This document shows, in pieces, positions 27,149-34,756 of a stretch of DNA of 64,000 bases. The notes below the pieces were generated by a model that did no database searches, was not told the origin of the DNA, and saw only the letters and a list, made by a program, of their open reading frames with translations. The DNA comes from Afifella sp. IM 167 (GTDB lineage: Bacteria > Pseudomonadota > Alphaproteobacteria > Rhizobiales > Afifellaceae): contig NZ_NSLC01000003.1 in the NCBI RefSeq assembly GCF_020144925.1, positions 248,001 to 312,000 on the forward strand. Reading direction: 5' to 3'. The translations under genes were made by a program, and so were the position numbers. The number at the start of each line of letters is the position of its first letter. Position 1 is the stretch's first letter.

Positions 27149-27166
27149 TTGCGCACCCCGCCCATC

Positions 27167-28003
27167 TCAATCCTCATAGGAATGGCCTGCCCGAAGACCC
27201 TCGCGCACGCGGTGGGCGAGGGCGAGGAATTCCGGCGTTTCGCGGATGTCGAGACCGCGATCCTTCGGCAGGCCGGTCTCGATGACGTCGTAGATGCGGC
27301 CGGGGCGCGGCGACATGACGACGATCCTCGTCGACAGGAACACGGCCTCGGGAATGGAATGGGTGACGAAGACGATGGTCTTGTTGGTCTTGGCCCAGAG
27401 CTGCAGGAGCTGTTCGTTGAGGTGATCGCGGACGATCTCGTCGAGGGCGCCGAAAGGCTCGTCCATCAGCAGGAGGTCCGGCTCGACGGCGAGGGCTCTG
27501 GCGATGGAGGCGCGCTGCTGCATGCCGCCGGAGAGCTGCCAGGGAAACTTGCGCTCGAAGCCCGTCAGGTTGACGAGTTCCATGTTGCGCTTCACCCGCT
27601 TTGCCCGCTCCGCCTTGGGCAGGCCCATGATCTCCAGCGGCAGGGCGATGTTGCTGGCGATCGTGCGCCAAGGATAGAGGGCGGCCGCCTGGAAGACATA
27701 GCCGTAGGAGCGGTCGCGGCGGGCGGCGTCCGGCGTCTCGCCGTTGACGGAGATGAGGCCGGAGGTCGGCTGTTCCAGATCGGCGATGACGCGCAGCAGC
27801 GTGGTCTTGCCGCAGCCCGACGGGCCGATCAGCGAGACGAACTCGCCGCGGCGGATCGCAAGATCGATGCCCGACAGCGCCTGGACCGGCCCATCCGCCG
27901 TCTGGAAGGTGAGCGACAGGTCCTCGATGGCGATGACGGAACCGGTCGCGGAGGCCGGCATCTGCGGCCGCGCGGCGGCCTGACTGGTCACCTGTTCGCT
28001 CAT
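27167..28003 (-). CDS. ABC transporter ATP-binding protein, pyrimidine-type importer
   Basis: The 278-residue ATPase shows Walker A GPSGCGKTT (residues 60-68), Q-loop VFQAAALYPW, signature LSGGMQQR, Walker B LLLMDEPFGALDE and switch VTHSIPEA. It opens the four-gene transporter operon on the minus strand (ATPase, permease, permease, binding protein). The 127 bases upstream show no obvious RutR palindrome, so expression may come by read-through from the dihydropyrimidinase unit or from an unseen promoter. Relatives are annotated as nitrate/sulfonate/pyrimidine ATPases; the neighbourhood favours pyrimidines. Confidence 0.92.
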   Translation of the reverse strand: MSEQVTSQAAARPQMPASATGSVIAIEDLSLTFQTADGPVQALSGIDLAIRRGEFVSLIGPSGCGKTTLLRVIADLEQPTSGLISVNGETPDAARRDRSYGYVFQAAALYPWRTIASNIALPLEIMGLPKAERAKRVKRNMELVNLTGFERKFPWQLSGGMQQRASIARALAVEPDLLLMDEPFGALDEIVRDHLNEQLLQLWAKTNKTIVFVTHSIPEAVFLSTRIVVMSPRPGRIYDVIETGLPKDRGLDIRETPEFLALAHRVREGLRAGHSYED

Positions 28004-28130
28004 TTACCCTTGCTCTCCCCGGCGGCTCTCAGTCGCCCCTGAAACCAATGTCAGGCCGTCTCTTCAACCCTTCCGCACTCCTGCAAGAAAGAGGCCGCGC
28101 GCGAGGCGCCGCCCGGATCCAGACGAAGCC

Positions 28131-28481
28131 TTACCGCGAGAAAACCGCCAAGTCCGATACGTGTGTGCTGCTGTAGGGCCAGTGTACCGTACGGCTGGCT
28201 TTTCCGTCCCAATCCCAACCGTGGACTTCCATTTCGAGTGCTGCCATGTGGCCGAATGCGTTCATCAGGCGATCATCTGCCTGCAAAGCAGCCTCAAGAT
28301 CGTCGTCTAGCAGAGGCAGCAAGGGGGCGAGCGCAGGCTTGCCCTTCTCGCTCGCGAGGATCATCGCCGCGAAATTGCATTCGATGAGCAGCGCTAGGCG
28401 ACGGCCTTCAGGAGAAGTGCAGGCCTTTGCGTATAATGAGTTGAAGGCGTCTGCCGCCCTCTGACTGATTCCTGAAGCCAT
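28131..28481 (-). CDS. Small uncharacterised protein linked to dihydropyrimidinase
   Basis: The 116-residue product, beginning MASGISQRAADAFNSLYAK, is predicted helical and acidic with no signal peptide or membrane segment, and I do not recognise a family. Its ATG lies three bases after the hydA stop with G-rich sequence (GGCGGGGG) eight bases before it, so it is probably translated from the hydA mRNA. It sits between the catabolic enzyme and its likely transporter. Third-codon-position GC is lower than in flanking genes, which may mean a later insertion. Confidence 0.6.
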   Translation of the reverse strand: MASGISQRAADAFNSLYAKACTSPEGRRLALLIECNFAAMILASEKGKPALAPLLPLLDDDLEAALQADDRLMNAFGHMAALEMEVHGWDWDGKASRTVHWPYSSTHVSDLAVFSR

Positions 28482-28484
28482 TTT

Positions 28485-29939
28485 TCAAACCCCCGCCGGA
28501 ATGCCCGAGCGCTCCACCTTGCGCGGAGCGACGAGCTCCTTCCAGGTCGACAGCGCCTTGTTCGTCGGCGGATTGGCCGGGCGCTCGACGAAGCGGCCGT
28601 CGCCCGTCTCGGCCTTCACCTCGCCCTCCTCGAAGGCGACGCGGCCGCGCGACAGCGTCATCTTCGGCAGGCCGGTGACTTCCAGCCCCTCGAAGACGTT
28701 GTAGTCGATCGCCGAGGCCTGGGTCCTGGCCGAAATGGTCTTCGTCGCTTCGGGATCCCAGATGACGATGTCGGCGTCGGCGCCCTCCAGGATGGCGCCT
28801 TTCCTCGGATAGATGTTGAGGATCTTGGCGATGTTGGTGGAGGTGACGGCGACGAATTCGTTCATCGTCAGCCGGCCGGTCCGGACGCCGCGGCTCCACA
28901 GGAGCGGCATCCGGTCTTCCAGGCCGCCGGTGCCGTTCGGGATCTTGGTGAAATCACCGACGCCCATGCGCTTCTGCTCGGTGGTGAAGGCGCAATGGTC
29001 GGTGGCGACCACCTGCAGCGAGCCCGCGGCAAGGCCGGCCCAGAGCGAATCCTGGTGCAGCTTGTTTCTGAAGGGCGGCGACATGACCCGGCGGGCGGAA
29101 TAATCCCAGTCGGCGTTCTGGTATTCGCTCTCGTCGAGGACGAGGTGCTGGATCAGCGGCTCGCCGAAGACGCGCATGCCCTTCTGGCGGGCGCGCCGGA
29201 TCGCCTCGTGTGCCTGCTCGCAGGAGACGTGCACGACATAGAGCGGCACGCCGGCCTGGTCGGCAAGCATGATGGCGCGGTTGGCGGCCTCGCCCTCCAC
29301 CTCCGGCGGGCGCGAATAGCCGTGCGCCTCCGGGCCATTGTTGCCCTCGGCCATGAGCTTTTGTTGCAGGGCGGCGACGATGTCGCCGTTCTCGGCATGG
29401 ACGAGGGGCATCGCGCCGAGCTCGGCGCAGCGCGAGAAGGAGGCGAACATCTCGTCGTCGTTCACCATCAGCGAGCCCTTGTAGGCCATGAAGTGCTTGA
29501 AGGTGTTGATGCCCTCGGCGACCACCTTCGGCATCTCGTCGAAGACCTTCTTGTCCCACCAGGTGATGGCCATGTGGAAGGAGTAGTCGGTGCGTGCCTT
29601 GCCGGCCTTCTGGTACCAGGCCTGCAGCGCCTCGATGAGGCCTTCGCCCGGCGAGGGCAGGCAGAAATCGACGGCCATGGTGGTGCCGCCGGCGAGCGCC
29701 GCGGCCGTGCCGGAATCGAAGTCGTCGGTGGAGAAGGTGCCCATGAAGGGCATCTCCATATGGGTGTGCGGGTCGATGCCGCCCGGCATGACGTAGCAGC
29801 CGGTCGCGTCGATCACATGGTCGGCGTCGTGGGTGAGGTCCGGGCCGATGGCGACGATCTTCTCGTGCTGGATGAAGATGTCGGCCTTGTAGGTCCGGTC
29901 GGCGGTGACGATGGTGCCGCCCTTGATGAGTTTGGTCAT
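28485..29939 (-). CDS. hydA: Dihydropyrimidinase (D-hydantoinase)
   Basis: The 484-residue amidohydrolase opens dihydrouracil and dihydrothymine (and 5-substituted hydantoins) to N-carbamoyl-beta-amino acids, step two of reductive pyrimidine breakdown. Binuclear metal ligands are visible: HTHMEMP near residue 58, the carboxylated Lys region NTFKHFMAYKGS, LVHAEN, VVHVSCEQ and the Asp in VATDHCAF. I chose ATG 29939, which starts MTKLIKGGTIVTAD and follows AGGGGAGC; the longer frame runs into a repeat. It acts after PreTA and before the carbamoyl amidohydrolase. Confidence 0.96.
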   Translation of the reverse strand: MTKLIKGGTIVTADRTYKADIFIQHEKIVAIGPDLTHDADHVIDATGCYVMPGGIDPHTHMEMPFMGTFSTDDFDSGTAAALAGGTTMAVDFCLPSPGEGLIEALQAWYQKAGKARTDYSFHMAITWWDKKVFDEMPKVVAEGINTFKHFMAYKGSLMVNDDEMFASFSRCAELGAMPLVHAENGDIVAALQQKLMAEGNNGPEAHGYSRPPEVEGEAANRAIMLADQAGVPLYVVHVSCEQAHEAIRRARQKGMRVFGEPLIQHLVLDESEYQNADWDYSARRVMSPPFRNKLHQDSLWAGLAAGSLQVVATDHCAFTTEQKRMGVGDFTKIPNGTGGLEDRMPLLWSRGVRTGRLTMNEFVAVTSTNIAKILNIYPRKGAILEGADADIVIWDPEATKTISARTQASAIDYNVFEGLEVTGLPKMTLSRGRVAFEEGEVKAETGDGRFVERPANPPTNKALSTWKELVAPRKVERSGIPAGV

Positions 29940-30038
29940 TGTTGTGCTCCCCTGAAAACCGCGCCCAACGTTACCGCCGGCATAGGCTTTTGCCGTTCCG
30001 TCTTCGCGCGTCGTGATGCGTTTTGGCTCGTCCTGCCG

Positions 30039-30076
30039 ACCCCCACCCTCATTCCCTCCCCACAAGGGGGAGGGAT
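30039..30076. repeat. Left inverted-repeat copy of a REP-like palindromic element
   Basis: The stretch contains CCCTCCCCACAAGGGGGAGGG, itself a palindrome, preceded by GACCCCCACCCT. The reverse complement of 30655-30696 matches nearly base for base, so the two copies face each other around the DUF559 remnant. Palindromes of this composition are common intergenic repeats in Hyphomicrobiales. Confidence 0.7.
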
Positions 30077-30170
30077 GACCGCGCAGCGAAGCCCAGCTCC
30101 TTCGGTCGAGGCTGTGCCGGTAGCTCCCCAAGGTAGCGGAGGTTGGTGCGGTATGGCCGGATGTCTTTGA

Positions 30171-30536
30171 TCATGCGATCCCCAGCTCCCGCAGGATTTC
30201 CTCCACACATCCATCGAACGCTTCGTCGATCTCCACAGTCGAGAAGCGCAGGATGCGATATCCTTGGGTCTTCAGCCATGCATCTCTCGCCCGGTCCCTG
30301 GCTGCGTTGCTGCTTTACAGATGCTGATGGCCGTCCACCTCGATGACAAGCCTTTCGGAGTGGACGGCGAAGTCGGCAATGTACGGGCCTATCGGTGCTT
30401 GCCGGCGCACGTGAACGCCATGGAGCCTGCGAAATTCGCGCAGCTCGTTCCATAGCTTCCTCTCGCCGAGCGTCATGTCTCGCCGGAATGCGCGAGCCTG
30501 GCCGATCGTCCTTGGTTCGATCGCCGAGGGAGTCAT
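30171..30536 (-). pseudogene. DUF559 (Vsr-like endonuclease domain) gene interrupted by an in-frame stop
   Basis: From ATG 30536 the frame reads a typical DUF559 protein: ARAFRRDMTLGERKLWNELR, then VRRQAPIGPYIADFAV and LVIEVDGHQHL. A TAA at 30315-30317 then interrupts it, after which the same frame continues with the expected second half, RARDAWLKTQGYRILRF and VEEILRELGIA, ending at TGA 30171-30173. Joined, it would be about 120 residues, the family length. DUF559 has the PD-(D/E)XK/very-short-patch-repair nuclease fold. One point mutation separates it from an intact gene. It lies between inverted palindromic repeats. Confidence 0.8.
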
Positions 30537-30654
30537 CGGCACGAACCGGCAAGTACGGGTTCCGCGCCACGTCCACGCTTTCCAGGAGACATGCCTGAAG
30601 GGTGCGCACGGGCACGGGAGGCAAGCGCGGGAGAAGGATCGACGGGCACGGCAC

Positions 30655-30698
30655 ATTCCCCTCCCCCTTGTGGGGAGGGGGTAGGGGTGGGGGTCCCG
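30655..30698. repeat. Right inverted-repeat copy of the REP-like element
   Basis: It contains CCTCCCCCTTGTGGGGAGGG, then GGTAGGGGTGGGGGTCCCGG. Its reverse complement aligns with 30039-30076 over about 38 bases with a few single-base differences. The interval between the two copies is about 580 bases and holds only the DUF559 pseudogene and non-coding sequence. Confidence 0.7.
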
Positions 30699-30727
30699 GA
30701 TAGTCCGTTCGTGCCTGCAAACTGGAT

Positions 30728-30760
30728 CATCGACGCTCCGTGAGCTCACGCTCGACGATG
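30728..30760 (-). terminator. Near-palindromic hairpin after the carbamoyl amidohydrolase gene
   Basis: CATCG-ACGCTCCGTGAGCTCACG-CTCGACGATG folds into an almost perfect hairpin 16 bases beyond the stop of the minus-strand hydrolase gene. No clear T-tract follows on that strand, so its role as a terminator is tentative. Confidence 0.35.
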
Positions 30761-30775
30761 GTGGAGCAAGGACCG

Positions 30776-32017
30776 TCAGCTCACGATCTCCGCCGTTTCG
30801 ACCACTGCATGGAAGAGGACGTTGGCGCCGGCCTCGGCCCATTCCTTGGAGATGTCCTCCGCCTCGTTGTGCGACAGGCCGTCCACGCAGGGGCACATGA
30901 CCATGGTCGTGGGCGCGACCTTGGCTGCCCAGCAGGCGTCGTGGCCCGCGCCGGAGACGAGGTCCATATGCGAATAGCCGAGGCGTTCGGCTGCCGCGCG
31001 GACCGTCTTGACGAGATCGGGCGTGAAGGTGACCGGATCGAAATGGCCGACGGCCTCCACTTCGCAGCCGACGCCGAGCTCCTTGCAGATGGCGGCGGCC
31101 TCCTTCTCGATGCGCGCGCGCATGCCGTCGAGCTTTTCCTGGTCGACCGTGCGGATGTCGACGGTGAAGACCACCTTGCCGGGAAGCACGTTCCTGGAAT
31201 TGGGCGAGAAGTTCGCCTGGCCGACGCCGCCGACGGCGTTGGGCTGGGCGTCCATCGCGACCTTCTGCACCATCTCCAGGATCCGGGCCATGGCGAGGCC
31301 GGCATTGACGCGCATCGCCATCGGCGTGGAGCCGGTATGGGCTTCCTTGCCGGTGAGGGTGAATTCCAGCCACCACAGGCCCTGGCAATGGGTGACGACG
31401 CCGATGTCCTTGCCCTCGGCCTCCAGGATCGGCCCCTGCTCGATATGGAGTTCGTAATAGGCGTGCATCTTGCGCTCGCCGACCTTCTCCTCACCCTTCC
31501 AGCCGATGCGCTCCAGCTCCTCGCCGAAGGTCTTTCCCTCCGGATCCTTGCGGGCATAGGCGTAGTCGACCGTCAGCGCCCCGGCGAAGACGCCGGAGGC
31601 GAGCATGGCCGGCGCAAAGCGCGCGCCTTCCTCGTTGGTCCAGTTGACGACGACGATCGGGCGCTTCGTCTTCACGCCGAGGTCGTTCAGCGTGCGCACG
31701 CCCTCCAGCGCGCCGAGGACGCCCAGAACACCGTCGTAGCGCCCGCCGGTCGGCTGGGTGTCGAGATGGGAGCCCACATAGACGGGCAGGGCCTCGGGGT
31801 CGGTGCCTTCGCGGCGGGCGAACATGTTGCCCATCTCGTCGACGCCCATCGTCAGGCCGGCCTCGTCGCACCAGCGCTTGAACAGTGCGCGCCCCTTGGC
31901 ATCGTCGTCGGTCAGCGTCTGGCGGTTGCTGCCGCCGGCCACGCCGGGCCCGATCTCGGCCATTTCATGGATGGCGCTCCACAGACGGTCGCCATTGATC
32001 CTGAGATTGGATTCCAC
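30776..32017 (-). CDS. Zn-dependent N-carbamoyl amidohydrolase (beta-ureidopropionase type)
   Basis: The 413-residue M20/HyuC-family hydrolase converts N-carbamoyl-beta-alanine or a related N-carbamoyl amino acid to the amino acid, CO2 and ammonia, the last step of the reductive pathway. Metal-ligand motifs are VGSHLDTQPTGG, TNEEGARF, LHIEQGPILE and SGAGHDACW. The dimerisation domain spans about residues 210-330. Allantoate amidohydrolase is a close relative, but the presence of hydA, preTA and rutR favours the pyrimidine role. It is divergent from rutR, and a RutR-type palindrome lies in the shared promoter region. Confidence 0.93.
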   Translation of the reverse strand: MESNLRINGDRLWSAIHEMAEIGPGVAGGSNRQTLTDDDAKGRALFKRWCDEAGLTMGVDEMGNMFARREGTDPEALPVYVGSHLDTQPTGGRYDGVLGVLGALEGVRTLNDLGVKTKRPIVVVNWTNEEGARFAPAMLASGVFAGALTVDYAYARKDPEGKTFGEELERIGWKGEEKVGERKMHAYYELHIEQGPILEAEGKDIGVVTHCQGLWWLEFTLTGKEAHTGSTPMAMRVNAGLAMARILEMVQKVAMDAQPNAVGGVGQANFSPNSRNVLPGKVVFTVDIRTVDQEKLDGMRARIEKEAAAICKELGVGCEVEAVGHFDPVTFTPDLVKTVRAAAERLGYSHMDLVSGAGHDACWAAKVAPTTMVMCPCVDGLSHNEAEDISKEWAEAGANVLFHAVVETAEIVS

Positions 32018-32085
32018 CTCGTCCCCCTCACCGTTTCCGGCCTCGGTGCCGCGCCTGCGGAAGGCGCCCGGAAAGCCCGGAAAAC

Positions 32086-32101
32086 TTGACTAAATGGTCA
32101 A
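32086..32101. promoter_or_regulatory. RutR-type operator between the carbamoyl amidohydrolase gene and rutR
   Basis: TTGACTAAATGGTCAA matches the known RutR site TTGACCA-NN-TGGTCAA at all but two positions. It lies 68 bases upstream of the amidohydrolase start and 96 bases upstream of rutR. Extra half-sites GGTCAA (32130-32135) and TTGACC (32146-32151) lie closer to rutR, in inverted outward order. Regulation by the adjacent RutR, released by uracil or thymine, is inferred. Confidence 0.8.
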
Positions 32102-32197
32102 ATTACACGCTATGTGGCGTCGATTTTCCGGTCAAGGCGAAAAGCTTGACCGGATGCCTGCAAAACAGGCAGGCATGCCGAATGGGCGGGAGGGAAG

Positions 32198-32833
32198 ATG
32201 CTGGACAAGGGCGTGCCCGCGCCGAAACCGACGCGGATACAGGCCGCCAAACGTGCCCAGATCCTGAAGGCCGCCCTCGCCGTCTTTTCCATCGCCGGAT
32301 ACCGCGCCGCGACGCTTGACCGCATCGCCGAGGAGGCGGGCCTGTCGAAGGCGAGCCTCCTCTACTATTTCGCCGGCAAGGAAGCGGTGTATGTCGCCGT
32401 CCTGGAAGACACGCTCGCCTTCTGGCTGGAGCCGCTCGCCGCGCTCGACCCCGATGGCGATCCGCTGGAAGAGATCGGCCGCTACATCACCACCAAGCTG
32501 GAGATGTCGAAGAAGCGCCCTGCGGCTTCCCGGCTCTTCGCCAACGAGATCCTTGCCGGCGCGCCGGCGATCGGGCGCTTTCTCGAGGGACCGCTAAAGG
32601 ACCTCGTGGACCGCCAGACCGCGGTCATATCCGGCTGGATCGACGAGGGACGGCTCGCGCCGGTCGATCCGCGCCACCTCCTCATGATGATCTGGGCCGT
32701 GACGCAGCATTACGCCGATTTCGACACGCAGGTTCAGGCGGTCCTCGGCCCGGGCGCGGCGCGCAAACGCTTCTCGGTGGCGCGCGAGACGGTGCTTTCG
32801 GTGCTTCTAGAGGGTCTGAAGCCGCGCGGCTGA
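32198..32833 (+). CDS. rutR: TetR-family pyrimidine-responsive regulator RutR
   Basis: The 211-residue repressor has an N-terminal TetR helix-turn-helix (about residues 20-65: ILKAALAVFSIAGYRAATLDRIA, split as ILKAALAVFSIAGYR and AATLDRIAEEAGLSKASLLYYF) and a RutR ligand domain with phrases shared with E. coli RutR, such as ASRLFANEILAGAP, ISGWIDEGRLAPVDPRHL and WAVTQHYADF. RutR binds uracil or thymine and then releases its DNA sites. Two sites of the RutR type are in this window. ATG 32198 is preceded by GGGAGGGAAG. The context confirms control of reductive pyrimidine catabolism rather than the rut oxygenase pathway. Confidence 0.95.
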   Translation: MLDKGVPAPKPTRIQAAKRAQILKAALAVFSIAGYRAATLDRIAEEAGLSKASLLYYFAGKEAVYVAVLEDTLAFWLEPLAALDPDGDPLEEIGRYITTKLEMSKKRPAASRLFANEILAGAPAIGRFLEGPLKDLVDRQTAVISGWIDEGRLAPVDPRHLLMMIWAVTQHYADFDTQVQAVLGPGAARKRFSVARETVLSVLLEGLKPRG

Positions 32834-32963
32834 GGGCGCGGCCGCCTCCGGATCGCACGCCCCGCCTGCAAATGTCTCTTCTTTCGGCCCCGCAGGGCCT
32901 CTGCGCCTTTGTCTTGCAGGCCGGCGCGCTATCTCTCGTCGGGAACGCAAAGACGGGACCGCC

Positions 32964-34046
32964 TTGCCAGAAGCCTTCATCAACCGCATCGCGACCGCCG
33001 TGCCCGCCCACGAGGTGCATCGCTTCTTCCTCGGCTTTGCCGCCGCGCAGCTGAAGGACGATCCGCGCAAGCGCGCGGTCTTCTCGCGCATGGCCGACAA
33101 GGGCGGCATCGAACACCGGTATTCCTGCGTCGCGCCGGCCGAGGATCCGGAGGGGGCCAAGGTGGATGCCGGCGGGATCTTCCTGCGGGGCGACTTTCCC
33201 GGAACGGCACAGCGGATGGACCTTTACGAGAGCCACGCGCCGGATCTGGCGATCGAGGCGGTGGAGCGGCTCGACCTCGGCGCCGAGCGCGAGCGCGTCA
33301 CGCATCTCGTCGTGACGAGCTGCACCGGCTTTTCGGCGCCCGGGATCGACCTTGAAATCGTCGCCCGCTGCGGCCTGTCGCAATCCGTCGAGCGCACCCT
33401 TGTCGGCTTCATGGGCTGCTACGCGGCGCTCAATGCGCTGAAGCTCGCCCGGCACATCGTGCGCTCCGAACCGGAGGCGCGCGTCCTCGTGGTCAATATC
33501 GAGCTGTGCACCCTGCATCTGCGCGACACCGTGGAGCTGGAAGAGCTTCTCTCCTTCTGCCTGTGGGGCGACGGCTGTGCAGCCGCACTCGTCAGCGCCG
33601 AGGAGGCGGGGCTGCGTCTCGACAGTTTCAGGACGCTGCTCGCCGCCGACAGCCGCGAACTGATGAGCTGGCGCGTGCGGGACGACGGCTTCGACATGGT
33701 GCTTTCCGGACGGGTTCCCGCGGTGATCCACGAGACGCTCGGACAGCACCGGGGTGAGGTGCTCGGCAATACCGCGGTCGGCGACATCGACCTGTGGGCG
33801 GTGCATCCGGGAGGGCGCTCGGTGCTCGACGCGGTGGAGCGTGCGCTCGAGCTCGGACCGCAGGCGCTCGCAGCCTCGCGGCAGGTGCTGCGCGAAAACG
33901 GCAACATGTCCTCGGCGACCGTGATGTTCGTGCTGGAGAAGATGCTCGGGGACGCCAGCGGCGGCGAGCAGGGCTGCGGCATGGCCTTCGGGCCGGGGCT
34001 GACGGCGGAGACCATGCGCTTTCAGGCGACCGGACGCGCCGCGTGA
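32964..34046 (+). CDS. Type III polyketide synthase
   Basis: The 360-residue chalcone-synthase-like enzyme condenses malonyl-CoA onto an acyl-CoA starter. The catalytic triad is complete: C152 in VGFMGCYAAL, H281 in WAVHPGG and N314 in RENGNMSSAT. N-terminal and C-terminal thiolase halves are both full length. It starts with TTG 32964 behind GACGGGA. Bacterial relatives make alkylpyrones, alkylresorcinols or small pyrones; starter and product cannot be told from the sequence. It is first in a three-gene operon in which each gene overlaps the next by four bases, so methylation and oxidation of its product are likely. Confidence 0.95.
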   Translation: MPEAFINRIATAVPAHEVHRFFLGFAAAQLKDDPRKRAVFSRMADKGGIEHRYSCVAPAEDPEGAKVDAGGIFLRGDFPGTAQRMDLYESHAPDLAIEAVERLDLGAERERVTHLVVTSCTGFSAPGIDLEIVARCGLSQSVERTLVGFMGCYAALNALKLARHIVRSEPEARVLVVNIELCTLHLRDTVELEELLSFCLWGDGCAAALVSAEEAGLRLDSFRTLLAADSRELMSWRVRDDGFDMVLSGRVPAVIHETLGQHRGEVLGNTAVGDIDLWAVHPGGRSVLDAVERALELGPQALAASRQVLRENGNMSSATVMFVLEKMLGDASGGEQGCGMAFGPGLTAETMRFQATGRAA

Positions 34047-34756
34047 GCCCGCTTGCGCTCAGGCGGGTCGAGCCGGAACTCCTCGATTCGCTGCCGGTGG
34101 TCGATCAACGGGCGATCGCCTCGCGGCGGGACCTTGCGCGCGTCAACGCGATCATGGGACAGGCGCGGATCGCCGCGCGCCTTCTGCGTGACAATCTTGC
34201 CCAGCCGCCCAAACGTATCCTGGAAATCGGCGCGGGCGACGGCAGCTTCATGCTGAAGCTTGCCGAGCGGCTGTCGCCGCAATGGAAGAATGTGGAGGTC
34301 GTGCTTCTCGACCGCCAGCACCTCCTCAGCGACGAGCGCTTCGCCGCCTTTTCAGCCCTCGGCTGGCGGGTGCGCCCGCTCCAGGCCGATATCTTCGAAT
34401 GGACGGCACGGGCGGAGGAGGAGCGCTTCGACGCCGTTACCACCAACCTCTTCCTGCACCATTTCTCCGATACGGAGCTGCGCCTTATCTTCGAGCGGCT
34501 CGCCATGATCGCGCCGCTCCTGACGGCGACGGAGCCGCTGCGCTCCGGCGTGGCGCTCTTTGGGACGCGCATGCTCTGGGCGCTCGGGGCGAACGAGGTG
34601 ACGCGGCACGACGCGGCGGCGAGTGTGCGGGCCGGATTTGTCGGCAACGAGCTTTCGACGCTCTGGCCGGAGGAGCCGGCCTTCGAGACCTTCGAGCGGC
34701 GGCGAGGCCTCTTCACCCATACCTTTGTGGCACGGCGGGCCGGGCGCCGGCGATGA
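34043..34756 (+). CDS. SAM-dependent methyltransferase, polyketide tailoring
   Basis: The 237-residue class I methyltransferase has SAM motif I ILEIGAGDGSF (about residues 59-69), an acidic loop LLDRQ, motif LQADIFEW and FDAVTTNLFLHHF. The GTG start overlaps the polyketide synthase stop (GTGA), and the stop overlaps the next start (ATGA). The overlaps and order indicate that it modifies the polyketide, probably by O-methylation, but C-methylation cannot be excluded. The C-terminal part has a hydrophobic segment around LRSGVALFGTRMLWALGA that could touch the membrane or a lipid-like substrate. Confidence 0.9.
   Translation: MSPLALRRVEPELLDSLPVVDQRAIASRRDLARVNAIMGQARIAARLLRDNLAQPPKRILEIGAGDGSFMLKLAERLSPQWKNVEVVLLDRQHLLSDERFAAFSALGWRVRPLQADIFEWTARAEEERFDAVTTNLFLHHFSDTELRLIFERLAMIAPLLTATEPLRSGVALFGTRMLWALGANEVTRHDAAASVRAGFVGNELSTLWPEEPAFETFERRRGLFTHTFVARRAGRRR

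Noticed and set aside
30049-30720. 223-codon minus-strand ORF across the DUF559 region
   Set aside because: It is a different frame from the DUF559 remnant and runs through both palindromic repeats; no domain is visible.
32939-32966. GGGAAC before the type III PKS as an EcfG promoter
   Set aside because: No GTT lies 16-18 bases downstream, so the -10 element is missing.
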